Positions 34,060-40,952 are shown, counted from the first letter of the stretch. The stretch is DNA of 64,000 bases from Paenibacillus lutimineralis (GCF_003991425.1 NZ_CP034346.1:5642501-5706500), one strand, 5' to 3'. Made by a program: numbers and translations. The notes: generated by a model not told the origin, from the letters alone.

Positions 34060-34347
34060 ATATAGAATAAAAAGGTTATGAAACCATTTTGATTGGGCCT
34101 TGATAGGATTCGAACCTATCTATACCTAAAGGCCATATTATAATTGCGGTGATCTTACCCGCGACCCCGCATCACACTACCGCAATTAAATGCTGCAGTC
34201 CATGAAAGCAACTGTTTAGCGTGATCGAGTCCTACCGCGATAACGGGCAGTAGGCACACCGGAGAGCAGTTCCTCTCTATGTGCCTACTGTACAATTCAA
34301 ACACTGCCATATTTACGCCAATCCGCCGCCATATTACCGCCAACTTT
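34060..34347 (-). ncRNA. candidate structured non-coding RNA with tRNA-like minihelix
   Basis: The 288 bases between the ArpU-type gene and the terminator have no supported gene. On the minus strand they hold: an 11-bp hairpin CAGTAGGCACA/TGTGCCTACTG with inner GAGAG/CTCTC stem (34290-34248); a stem AATTGCGG/CCGCAATT (34187-34143); and a 12-bp coaxial minihelix, GGCCTT/AAGGCC stacked on GATAGG/CCTATC around the loop TTCGAAT (34134-34096). GGTTCGAATCC equals the tRNA T-arm consensus. The structures end at an intrinsic terminator. RNA status is inferred. Confidence 0.5.
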
Positions 34348-34719
34348 TCAGATGATTCCACATAGCTTCAAGTGCTCAGCTATCGTATTAACACCAGTAG
34401 CAATTCTTCGATCAATAGTCCTTTCAGATCGTTGCTTGTCCCAGAAGAGATCAATTGTACTCAGGTACTTCTGTCCCTTCATATAACGATGCTCAAAGAT
34501 CGTCTTCACTTCTGGATCTATAATTAAGGTGAACGCTGTCTCGATTTCCGATACGATCGGTTTGAACTTGTTAAGTTTCTCCATTTGTTTATAAGTCAAT
34601 TCATTCTTCATAGTCAAAGCATTGACGACTGCCTTCATTTTTGGGTAATGCTTTAATATTAACTTAACCGCTGAACGTTCATCATCAGTGACGCTTTCAA
34701 ACAGTTCGATCTGCTCCAT
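34348..34719 (-). CDS. ArpU/RinA-type late transcription regulator
   Basis: A 123-residue sigma-like protein: MEQIELFESVTDDERSAVKL, a middle helical region, FEHRYMKGQKYLSTIDLFWD and the end RTIDRRIATGVNTIAEHLKL, which resembles a sigma region 4-like HTH. ArpU-family and related factors switch on late genes in Gram-positive phages, and this gene is the last of the early operon before packaging. The ATG at 34719 follows GGCGGTG by six bases. Confidence 0.8.
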   Translation of the reverse strand: MEQIELFESVTDDERSAVKLILKHYPKMKAVVNALTMKNELTYKQMEKLNKFKPIVSEIETAFTLIIDPEVKTIFEHRYMKGQKYLSTIDLFWDKQRSERTIDRRIATGVNTIAEHLKLCGII

Positions 34720-34885
34720 GGCTAACACCGCCTGACTGCTCTAACACTCCCATTACAGCGGATACAGGTACTCTGTACTTTTTACTATATCGTGCTGCGA
34801 ATCGTTCATCCGATAGCTCTGAATAGATTTTCCTTAGATCTAGGATACTTTGCTTAACTTCTTCCTGGGTACTCATTCTGGCCAT
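34697..34885 (-). CDS. small HTH-like phage protein, unknown
   Basis: A 62-residue protein (MARMSTQEEVKQSILDLRKI ... RYSKKYRVPVSAVMGVLEQS). The middle reads like a short winged or simple helix-turn-helix. It starts nine bases after GAGGAG, which overlaps the end of the preceding small gene, and overlaps the ArpU-type gene by 23 bases. Probably a small early regulator; unrecognised. Confidence 0.55.
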   Translation of the reverse strand: MARMSTQEEVKQSILDLRKIYSELSDERFAARYSKKYRVPVSAVMGVLEQSGGVSHGADRTV

Positions 34886-34891
34886 TAAGCA

Positions 34892-35050
34892 TCACTCCTC
34901 AATAGGCTCAAATTCAGTTGCAGGGAACCAAGACCATTTTTTATACATGTCATTCCAAATCAAAAATAGTGTTAAACCATTTTCCAACTGTTGAACAGCA
35001 AACACCGAATAAATAAGTTCATGATTAAATGTTCGTCTAACTCTAAACAT
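34892..35050 (-). CDS. small phage protein, unknown
   Basis: A 52-residue protein below the usual size cut-off: MFRVRRTFNHELIYSVFAVQ, then LENGLTLFLIWNDMYKKW and an acidic end FEPIEE. The ATG lies after GGGAGGAAGAAACAA. Its stop overlaps the ribosome site of the next gene, in keeping with the tight early operon. Aromatic-rich, possibly membrane- or protein-binding; no family recognised. Confidence 0.55.
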   Translation of the reverse strand: MFRVRRTFNHELIYSVFAVQQLENGLTLFLIWNDMYKKWSWFPATEFEPIEE

Positions 35051-35081
35051 TTGTTTCTTCCTCCCTCTCTAGTTTCCCAGA

Positions 35082-35324
35082 CTAATTACCCTTTTTAACT
35101 ACCCAAGCAAATCCTTTGTATTTTTCCTCAAGCAGATAAGCGGTTCCTCGACTGGCGTACTCATTTATACTTATCTTTAATTCTCCGAATCTCGTTCGTA
35201 CAGATTGATTTGCTGCTAATGGAGCATCCTCGGAAACAAACATCTTTATACGTTCAATCCGACAACCCTTTCTTATCAAAGGGGCAAGCGCCCCTTCAAT
35301 AAGTTGCAATGCTCGGGCATTCAT
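35082..35324 (-). CDS. small phage early protein, unknown
   Basis: An 80-residue basic protein (MNARALQLIEGALAPLIRKG ... ISINEYASRGTAYLLEEKYK). Predicted helix, then strands. Its ATG overlaps the stop of the DUF3102 gene by four bases. It probably acts with that gene; I do not recognise it and propose no function. Confidence 0.55.
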   Translation of the reverse strand: MNARALQLIEGALAPLIRKGCRIERIKMFVSEDAPLAANQSVRTRFGELKISINEYASRGTAYLLEEKYKGFAWVVKKGN

Positions 35325-36265
35325 TTGATTTTCTCAGCCATTCGTTCTAGGAGACCCGCAACGGCTGTTCGATATTTGATATGCTCATCAGGTACCGAGG
35401 ATTGAATCTCATAGAGTGTACTTAGGAGATTGTCATAATCTCTTACTACCGCCTCAAAGTATGCTGCGAATTTTGCAGTAGCTTTATTATCATTCCGCTT
35501 CACCTGCTCACGAAGCATAGTAAGCTCCTTCTCGACTTCCTCCGGAATTTTTTCAATGATTTCCGTAGCCGGAATCTCAATTGGCTTAGCCTTGAGTTCA
35601 TTTTCTAGCTGTTTAACCCTTTTCTCAGCTTCATTCAGATTCAGTCGATGCTTATCCAACTCGGCCTGCAGTTCAGTTGCCCTATCGTCGTCACCCGCTG
35701 CGGCCGCCGCATCAATATCAGCCTTATACCGCTCAGCAAGCTCATAATTCATTTTGTTTTGAAGCTCCATTTCTTCTAAACTCTTTTGGATTCGCTCACG
35801 TTCCAATCGTTCACGCTCGGCCTGTTCTTCTGAAGCCTGCAGTTTTTTCTCTAGCTCCTGCTTTTCTTTAACGGCCTTTTGTAATTCCCGAGTAGACATG
35901 CTTTCAACGTTGTTTTCCTGAACAAACGCCTCTCTTTCTTCCATGGGGACGCCAAGTAAGGCAATAGCTTGAGAATACGATAAATTCCCAAACGCTTGGG
36001 ATTTCGAATTATCTCCAAATAACGATAACTGCTCTGAACCATATTCTTGGAAGACCTTCATCAAGTTATTGGCAGTAGACTGGCTATAATCCACCGACTC
36101 TTTAAGCCAAGCTCCCCACTCACCATGTTTCAACATTGACTTGGCCTCAACTAGCCTACGGCCTATTTCAATCGAGCTATAGATCATAATTTGCTTCGTC
36201 TGATCCTTAATGCTATTTATCTCAGCGGCAATGATATCCGCTGTTCTCGTTGATAATTGATTCAT
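35321..36265 (-). CDS. DUF3102 domain protein
   Basis: A 314-residue protein. The N-terminal 130 residues match DUF3102 (IYSSIEIGRRLVEAKSMLKH, GEWGAWLKESVDYSQSTANN), a fold seen in phage and plasmid proteins often near partition or replication genes. A long coiled coil (about 130-245) and a helical C-terminus follow. The gene contains the imperfect fourth copy of the CCCAAACG palindrome (35985-36001). It overlaps PcfJ upstream and gene 35082 downstream by four bases each. Role unknown. Confidence 0.75.
   Translation of the reverse strand: MNQLSTRTADIIAAEINSIKDQTKQIMIYSSIEIGRRLVEAKSMLKHGEWGAWLKESVDYSQSTANNLMKVFQEYGSEQLSLFGDNSKSQAFGNLSYSQAIALLGVPMEEREAFVQENNVESMSTRELQKAVKEKQELEKKLQASEEQAERERLERERIQKSLEEMELQNKMNYELAERYKADIDAAAAAGDDDRATELQAELDKHRLNLNEAEKRVKQLENELKAKPIEIPATEIIEKIPEEVEKELTMLREQVKRNDNKATAKFAAYFEAVVRDYDNLLSTLYEIQSSVPDEHIKYRTAVAGLLERMAEKIK
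35985..36001. repeat. imperfect palindrome in the DUF3102 gene (family copy 4)
   Basis: TTCCCAAACGCTTGGGA has one mismatched pair at the centre relative to the intergenic copies. It is the only coding copy found. Confidence 0.55.
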
Positions 36266-37824
36266 ACCGCAATCCCTACTTTCACTCTATTTTTCTTTCG
36301 AGACAATTTAATATTTTTGAAATCATCAACAAATCTTTGAACTTCACGGGTCATTTTGCAATTTCTAAGACCTCTCGTCTGAATGATTTCCCCATTCTTA
36401 ATTTCCATAGTGTAGAAAGGAACGTCTGGCGAAGATGCTTTTCTAATAACGAAAATATCTGTCTCCCCTGATGCATATCTCCTTGTATAACCACCAACAC
36501 AATGCTTCAACGCCTCTCCTTCCTTAAATAATTCCGTAGCGGACTCTGCTGGACGCAAGATAAATCCATCGCTTTCAAAATAATATTCATTGAGCTCGTC
36601 TAATCTATTAGCAATTTTGATATTCATGGCTTTATCTCTCTTCATTCTCACTTTCTCAGTCGTCTTCTGATGAGCTCTATATATATTATTGGGAGCAAGA
36701 ATATGTTCTATCTTAGTGTCCATGCCAAGTTCCTTACATTCGTCCAGATAGTCCCTCCACGCTATAAGCAAAGATTGACCATCTGAATAATGCCTAGAAA
36801 CCTCTTCTTTTCTGAGTTGCTTAATAACATATTGAAATATGATGTCCATATTTAGTGATGTTTCTTTGATCAACTTATCTATAATTTGCTTGCTATAACT
36901 ATTCTCAATACTGCTCAAAATATGAGCCTCATCAATCGTTATTGAATAATGCTTATTTTTTTGATAATAACTGATTGTTTCACAGTCTATTTTCAAGTTA
37001 CTTAACCTGATTTGTTTAATCTCCTGCTTCGATAATCGAAGAACTTTCTCTGGAGTCGATCCCCTCCAGTTAATAGCTCCATATGTTTTTTTACCAGTTA
37101 GCTTCTCGATAACAACCATACTTAAACCTATTTTTGTTAAAAACTCTATGCACCGATACTTGGAGGCAAGTTCAAAGAATTTTAGATAATCCGAACAACC
37201 ATATTCGCCGCCATATTGTTCCCACGTACTATACTGAAACGGAGTCCCTTTTACTGCCTTTGAAATGCTATGTTTAGCAAAATAGCAGCGTTTATTCTGC
37301 ATGCTGCTGACTGCCTCACTGCAAATAGAATTCCGTTCAAAGAAGTGTCCTTCTCTCCCATCTTTAAATCCCCAGTAGTACCTTTGATACATTTGGCTGT
37401 TTCCTGGTTCAAATAAGTACATGGCTGTAACATATCCCTTAGTATCTACATCGTGATAATCTCCGGTATAGTCCCTCACCAAATATATTCCTCTTGCAAT
37501 GATTGCTTGTGGATTTACTTTTGATTTTTCGTAATAGAGGAGGTAGGCTTCATCGTACATTTTCCCTCTACCCCGACCGCTCTGCTTAACTTCAGTTAAA
37601 GACTCGCATGAAGGACATTGATAAATTTCATTATGTTTCAACCCAACTGATGTATGCTCTTTGCGGCAATGAGTGCAGTATGCATACTGAACCTTACCTA
37701 CACGACGAACAAATGTATATCTACTCCATTCCATAACCTTATTCGTTGCATATTTCATGATGTTCTTACTAATCGTCTCCGGAAAATGTCTTCTAAAATC
37801 CTTGAATTTAGAACCACCTGACAT
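36262..37824 (-). CDS. PcfJ-family protein
   Basis: A 520-residue protein. The N-terminal region has a zinc ribbon (CTHC ... CPSC, about residues 50-75). The C-terminal half carries the PcfJ signature with ATELFKEGEALKHCVGGYTR and YASGETDIFVIRK, then a PFYTMEIKNG strand. PcfJ is encoded on the pCF10 conjugative plasmid and in many phages; biochemical function is not established. It follows the PcfK-like gene by two bases. The extreme N-terminus starts after GAGGGCTGTGAT. Confidence 0.82.
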   Translation of the reverse strand: MSGGSKFKDFRRHFPETISKNIMKYATNKVMEWSRYTFVRRVGKVQYAYCTHCRKEHTSVGLKHNEIYQCPSCESLTEVKQSGRGRGKMYDEAYLLYYEKSKVNPQAIIARGIYLVRDYTGDYHDVDTKGYVTAMYLFEPGNSQMYQRYYWGFKDGREGHFFERNSICSEAVSSMQNKRCYFAKHSISKAVKGTPFQYSTWEQYGGEYGCSDYLKFFELASKYRCIEFLTKIGLSMVVIEKLTGKKTYGAINWRGSTPEKVLRLSKQEIKQIRLSNLKIDCETISYYQKNKHYSITIDEAHILSSIENSYSKQIIDKLIKETSLNMDIIFQYVIKQLRKEEVSRHYSDGQSLLIAWRDYLDECKELGMDTKIEHILAPNNIYRAHQKTTEKVRMKRDKAMNIKIANRLDELNEYYFESDGFILRPAESATELFKEGEALKHCVGGYTRRYASGETDIFVIRKASSPDVPFYTMEIKNGEIIQTRGLRNCKMTREVQRFVDDFKNIKLSRKKNRVKVGIAV

Positions 37825-37825
37825 A

Positions 37826-38200
37826 TCACAGCCCTCCTAGCAGATCATCCAGATTAACATTGAAGCCTGTTGCTGATTCAAGCTGTGCCAGTTGTTTCGG
37901 TGCTTCTGTAAAAGCTTGAGCTGCTGCAGCTGGCTGGCCACCAATATCAAAATATTTCAATACAACTGCAAAGCCCTCGGCATCGGTTAACATTGCCATA
38001 CCATTCACGGCCTTTTTCCGAGCCTCTACTTTCATCGCATCCAAACTTTTCGCTATCGTCTTATCTGCAACCATGATCTTACCGGCTTCGTCTGGATTGG
38101 ACTGAATATGTGAAATAAGAAATTCTCCGATCACCTTCACATAAGGGTTATTCTTACTGCTTCCGATCTCTGCCTGAAGCTTCTCAACCGCTTCATTCAT
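37826..38200 (-). CDS. PcfK-like protein
   Basis: About 124 residues (MNEAVEKLQAEIGSSKNNPY ... KKAVNGMAMLTDAEGFAVVL). The Lys-rich helix followed by DAEGFAVVLKYFDI matches the PcfK-like family, which pairs with PcfJ as here. The ribosome site GGGAGG overlaps the upstream stop; GTG at 38203 or ATG at 38200 is the likely start, and an ATG at 38209 is too close. Function unknown. Confidence 0.75.
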   Translation of the reverse strand: MNEAVEKLQAEIGSSKNNPYVKVIGEFLISHIQSNPDEAGKIMVADKTIAKSLDAMKVEARKKAVNGMAMLTDAEGFAVVLKYFDIGGQPAAAAQAFTEAPKQLAQLESATGFNVNLDDLLGGL

Positions 38201-38205
38201 CACGA

Positions 38206-38565
38206 TCATCCTCCCATAATATTTCTAACGCCATCACCACGACGGCGGCTTATAATACGTGCTTCCACTTCATCAGCCATATCCAAGTTGATCTGCTCAG
38301 CGAATCTCGCCCAAAATGGGACATATCGAAACTTGCTAGGCTCTGATTGCTTGTACACATAGGCAGCGGGTCGTTCCTTCGGTCCAACTGGACACTCCAA
38401 TTGCTGGCAGCGAGTGTATGTCAGCAAGATATCGCATACTGGAGGTGGAGCTCCTGCCCATTTACCATCCCAGATCCAATTACCATCAATTTGGATTTGT
38501 CGAGGTATGAAGCATGGTTTACCGGATGCTTTTGCCTGGTGTTTGTTCAGCCACTGATTAAACAC
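38206..38565 (-). CDS. phage early protein with cysteine pair, unknown
   Basis: A 119-residue protein starting at a GTG six bases after GAGGTGA. It reads MFNQWLNKHQAKASGKPCFI ... TRCQQLECPVGPKERP. Cys18, Cys56 and Cys61 might bind metal. It lies between the replication initiator and PcfK, overlapping the former by eight bases. It could be a replication accessory factor, as no helicase loader is recognised elsewhere, but this is speculation. Confidence 0.5.
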   Translation of the reverse strand: MFNQWLNKHQAKASGKPCFIPRQIQIDGNWIWDGKWAGAPPPVCDILLTYTRCQQLECPVGPKERPAAYVYKQSEPSKFRYVPFWARFAEQINLDMADEVEARIISRRRGDGVRNIMGG

Positions 38566-39544
38566 GGGAATCACCTCGCTTCTTCCCTTGCATTCTTTCA
38601 GCCAGTTCGATCATTTCAGCGAACTCTTCGTCGGTAGGAACTTTATCGTCTGTGTCGCTTCTAGGAACAATCTCAGGCTTCGGCTTTCCGCCATTTACGT
38701 TGCCTGTCCGCTTCGATCCAGCCGATTTATTTCGCATATCAAGGACCATCTTGGCAAAGTGTTTTCTGAACTTCTCACCACTTAGCACATTCCGCTTCCA
38801 GAAGTTATCTGATGTGAACCAGTCCATGACTTCCTGAATCAACTTCTTATCCACCTGCTTGTCCAGTTCAACAAGTTTCCGGAAATCGTCAGCCCATGAT
38901 TGCAAGTTCGCCTTGTCTGTTAAGCTAGCTAATCCCTCACTAGCAGTCATAGAATCAATCTTTCCCTTAAGATAAACCGCCATTTTGAAATAAGGGCTGT
39001 CCTCGGGATAAGTGGGCTTCTTATTCCGAGATGTGCTTTTATTCTTCTTGTCATTCTTTTCATTCTCTAAATTCTTTACATTCTTGTTTGTGCTCAGTTC
39101 CTGCTCATTTGTTGCTAACTTGATGCTCAGTTCCTGCTCATTTGTTGCTAACTTGATGCTCAGTTCCTGCTCATTCTGCTGCTCATTTATCTGCTCGTCA
39201 CCTTGATAAAAAGCCCAATTTACCACGGTAACAATGGAAAATTTATTGCTCGATTTGATGCTCACTAACCCCTGCTTTTCTAACGATTGAAGCCAGCGCC
39301 ATACCGTGAACTCTGCCGCAACCTTATCTGATCTTTTTAAACCTCGGTTATAGAGATCATGAAGATCAAACCTGCCAGTGACAAACTGTCCTGGTTCAAG
39401 CGAAACGACCTGCCGTCCAACGGGCTGTTCATATGATTTATGAGCAGCTTCGGTTAGACAGATCGTCCATAATCTGAATAACTGCAGGTCGTTGAAAACG
39501 GGATTATCCCTCACCTTCCTGTGAAGCCTAATCCACCCTTTCAC
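38558..39544 (-). CDS. phage replication initiator (DnaD-like) with internal iterons
   Basis: A 328-residue protein starting at a GTG after AGGTGG. The N-terminal winged-helix (MKGWIRLHRKVRDNPVFNDL ... WRWLQSLEKQGLV) is typical of phage replisome organisers. A linker with the 11-residue unit NEQELSIKLAT repeated (about residues 115-150) follows, then a Lys/Asn-rich stretch and a C-terminal domain (DLQSW-type LQSWADDFRKLV ... EKFRKHFAKMV). It should bind the origin and recruit host DnaB machinery. The repeat-coding DNA is itself a likely origin. Confidence 0.78.
   Translation of the reverse strand: MKGWIRLHRKVRDNPVFNDLQLFRLWTICLTEAAHKSYEQPVGRQVVSLEPGQFVTGRFDLHDLYNRGLKRSDKVAAEFTVWRWLQSLEKQGLVSIKSSNKFSIVTVVNWAFYQGDEQINEQQNEQELSIKLATNEQELSIKLATNEQELSTNKNVKNLENEKNDKKNKSTSRNKKPTYPEDSPYFKMAVYLKGKIDSMTASEGLASLTDKANLQSWADDFRKLVELDKQVDKKLIQEVMDWFTSDNFWKRNVLSGEKFRKHFAKMVLDMRNKSAGSKRTGNVNGGKPKPEIVPRSDTDDKVPTDEEFAEMIELAERMQGKKRGDSRV
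39091..39202 (-). repeat. 11-bp iteron array, candidate phage origin
   Basis: Ten consecutive TGCT boxes, the first eight with 11-bp phasing: TGCTCAGTTCC, TGCTCATTTGT and TGCTAACTTGA recur in that order (33-bp unit, twice complete plus a third partial). The last three units are 12, 12 and 11 bp. It lies within the initiator gene, the place of ori in lambda-like phages. Helical phasing suits cooperative initiator binding. Confidence 0.75.
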
Positions 39545-39593
39545 AACACCACCTACTCCCCTAAATCCTTGATGTTTCAAAGAATGAACAATT

Positions 39594-39668
39594 GTGATAT
39601 AATAAGCCCAATAAATATTTGTAGTGCCTACAATCTTCCGGTCTTGCCACCGGAGGATTGTTTTTTTA
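39594..39668 (+). ncRNA. candidate OOP-like antisense small RNA
   Basis: An extended -10 promoter (TGATATAAT, 39595-39603) on the plus strand is followed by about 58 bases containing hairpin TTGTAG/CTACAA, then a 12-bp stem CAATCTTCCGGT/ACCGGAGGATTG and TTTTTTT. It is antisense to the early leader, 50 bases before the replication initiator start. Position and layout resemble lambda OOP RNA. Transcription inferred. Confidence 0.55.
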
Positions 39669-39699
39669 TAACCTCATGTAGGTCAGCTATCTCCTTATC

Positions 39700-39801
39700 T
39701 TACCAACAATTTGCGGCATCCAGCGTCTTTCCACTACTGCGCCATCGGATAAGTGTACGCAGGTGCCTCCATAAGCGCCATGTTTCTACATTCAGATCCA
39801 T
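39700..39801 (-). CDS. small ORF with strong ribosome site, possibly frameshifted
   Basis: A 33-codon frame (MDLNVETWRLWRHLRTLIRW) follows AGGAGGGAAGAGT. One base out of phase, a second frame runs without a stop into GGTCVHLSDGAVVERRWMPQ and ends at 39687; it reads more like a real protein, so the gene may be frameshifted near 39785. Evidence is limited to the ribosome site and composition. Confidence 0.3.
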   Translation of the reverse strand: MDLNVETWRLWRHLRTLIRWRSSGKTLDAANCW

Positions 39802-39871
39802 ACTCTTCCCTCCTATCTCCCGATCTCTTCTAAAATCTGCTAAAATGTAGCCATCCAGACGTCCATTATCG

Positions 39872-40167
39872 TCGTATCAAGGCAGAACCCTCCGGGCGCA
39901 TGAGGAGTGATGCGTCTTCTTTTTCTTCTTTTTTAACTCTGATTTTTCAAAGCGTTTATCGGCCGCAATGGAAGAACGGGGTTTAGACCCTATCTCTTTA
40001 GCGATGATCGCCAACGTCTCACCCACCACAGTGAAACGCTGGTTGGACGGAAGTTTTGAACCGAGACACAAGAACTTGGCGCGCCTCGCCGATGCTCTTA
40101 ATGTCTCTGACAACTATCTGCTAGGCAGAGCCTAACAAAATGCCCGGAGGGTTCTGCCTTGATACGA
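39872..40167. repeat. cassette with perfect 26-bp inverted repeats
   Basis: 39872-39897 and 40142-40167 are perfect inverted copies (26 bp), enclosing 244 bp with a Cro/CI-type HTH frame on the plus strand. The inside is more GC-rich than its surroundings. No target-site duplication and no transposase are visible. It may be a mini-element or a large RNA/DNA hairpin structure in the early leader. Confidence 0.75.
39968..40135 (+). CDS. XRE/Cro-type HTH frame inside the inverted-repeat cassette, 5' end irregular
   Basis: From the ATG at 39968 there are 55 codons, MEERGLDPISLAMIANVSPT and on through KRWLDGSFEP to LNVSDNYLLG, a clear XRE helix-turn-helix. Homology-like sequence continues upstream in frame (NSDFSKRLSAA), but that part has no start codon. 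A GAGGAG-ATG frame just upstream meets a TAA in a T-run, one base out of phase, so a +1 shift at TTT-TAA would restore a 74-residue protein. It is either a truncated gene or a shift-controlled one. Confidence 0.5.
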   Translation: MEERGLDPISLAMIANVSPTTVKRWLDGSFEPRHKNLARLADALNVSDNYLLGRA

Positions 40168-40232
40168 CTCACACGCTCTACCCTCCTATCCAGTAGCGGT
40201 CTTGCATTAATTCAGATGGAATTTTCATTTAG

Positions 40233-40547
40233 TCACGCCCCCCTCTTTCTTCTGTTTAATTCGTGAAAATGCTTATCTAGAAAAAGTTGCATTTCCTTTG
40301 CTTTGAATTTCCAGCGGCCATCTTCACAATCATTCGTAATAACCTTCATTTCTTCGCGGTAAATAGGATTCAAGAGGATATTCGAAATAAGCCAATCGCG
40401 TTTACGGCATGTTTCTGTTTCTAATCGCTTCATATCCCACCAGCAGCCGATTTGTGACTCTGATAAAATTTTTGCGATGTGCTCTTTTGCTAATTGTCGA
40501 AGATACTGTTCATCGACAATTACTTGAAGAATAGATTCATTGCTCAT
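40233..40547 (-). CDS. DUF771 domain phage protein
   Basis: A 104-residue protein matching DUF771: GCWWDMKRLETETCRKRDWL and an FKAKEMQLFLDKH end. DUF771 proteins are found next to cro-like genes in Gram-positive phages and resemble excisionase/MerR-like DNA binders. It starts after GGAGGGCAAACAG and overlaps the cro-like gene by 11 bases, as the second gene of the early rightward-lytic transcript (minus strand). Confidence 0.8.
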   Translation of the reverse strand: MSNESILQVIVDEQYLRQLAKEHIAKILSESQIGCWWDMKRLETETCRKRDWLISNILLNPIYREEMKVITNDCEDGRWKFKAKEMQLFLDKHFHELNRRKRGA

Positions 40548-40752
40548 CTGTTTGCCCTCCTTGTCTAAATAAATAGTCCAAAGGAAATTCAGGAAAATAA
40601 TAATCTTTGATCCTCATTGCTTCGTCAATCAAAATAGGGGATTTTCCATTTAATTTGTCTGAGACTGTGGCAGGACGATTTTTGAACATCCATGCTAAGT
40701 CCTTTCTCTTTAATCCCTTCCTTCCCATTTCCACAACGAGATTAGGATACAT
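40537..40752 (-). CDS. Cro-like HTH regulator
   Basis: A 71-residue protein, first gene of the early lytic transcript. MYPNLVVEMGRKGLKRKDLA, then NRPATVSDKLNGKSP forms an HTH of the XRE/Cro type. The start follows GAGGTGGTTAA. It is divergent from the repressor across a 200-bp region with three operator-like palindromes. It presumably represses the repressor promoter during lytic growth. Confidence 0.85.
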   Translation of the reverse strand: MYPNLVVEMGRKGLKRKDLAWMFKNRPATVSDKLNGKSPILIDEAMRIKDYYFPEFPLDYLFRQGGQTDEQ

Positions 40753-40768
40753 TTAACCACCTCATGAC

Positions 40769-40920
40769 TTACGATATTTCGTAACTTGTGTTAAATATAT
40801 ACGACGACGAGTATATTGTCAACCAGAATCATAGTAAAAGTTTCATTACGTCGTAACTAACTATGTTTACAAATGAAAATAATCGTGCTATGGTAATATA
40901 AAAGTTACGGAATATCGTAA
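40769..40920. promoter_or_regulatory. genetic switch: divergent promoters and three operators
   Basis: Operators: TTACGATATTTCGTAA (40769-40784), TTACGTCGTAA (40846-40856) and TTACGGAATATCGTAA (40905-40920), sharing TTACG...CGTAA. Lytic promoter (minus): TTGACA 40822-40817, 17-base spacer, TATATT 40799-40794. Repressor promoter (plus): TTTACA 40866-40871, 17-base spacer, TATGGT 40889-40894 with a TG extension. The first operator lies just past the lytic start site. Confidence 0.75.
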
Positions 40921-40952
40921 TTATTTCAATGAAAAAGGATGGTATTGAAGTA

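Noticed and set aside
34075..34190. Complete tRNA gene
   Set aside because: The T-arm and a 6-bp acceptor-like stem are present, but no D arm or anticodon arm can be folded at the right distances, and no partner for a 7-bp acceptor stem is found upstream.
34155..34361. 68-codon minus-strand frame in the structured RNA region
   Set aside because: It lacks a ribosome site, overlaps the late regulator end, and its sequence is explained by the hairpins; codon content is not protein-like.
39091..39202. CRISPR-like repeat
   Set aside because: The units are contiguous without spacers, in frame with a replication protein, and have 11-bp phasing, so iterons fit better.
39877..40113. 78-codon minus-strand frame inside the inverted-repeat cassette
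   Set aside because: It runs opposite to a clear HTH frame and includes a poly-Lys stretch produced by the T-run; no ribosome site.
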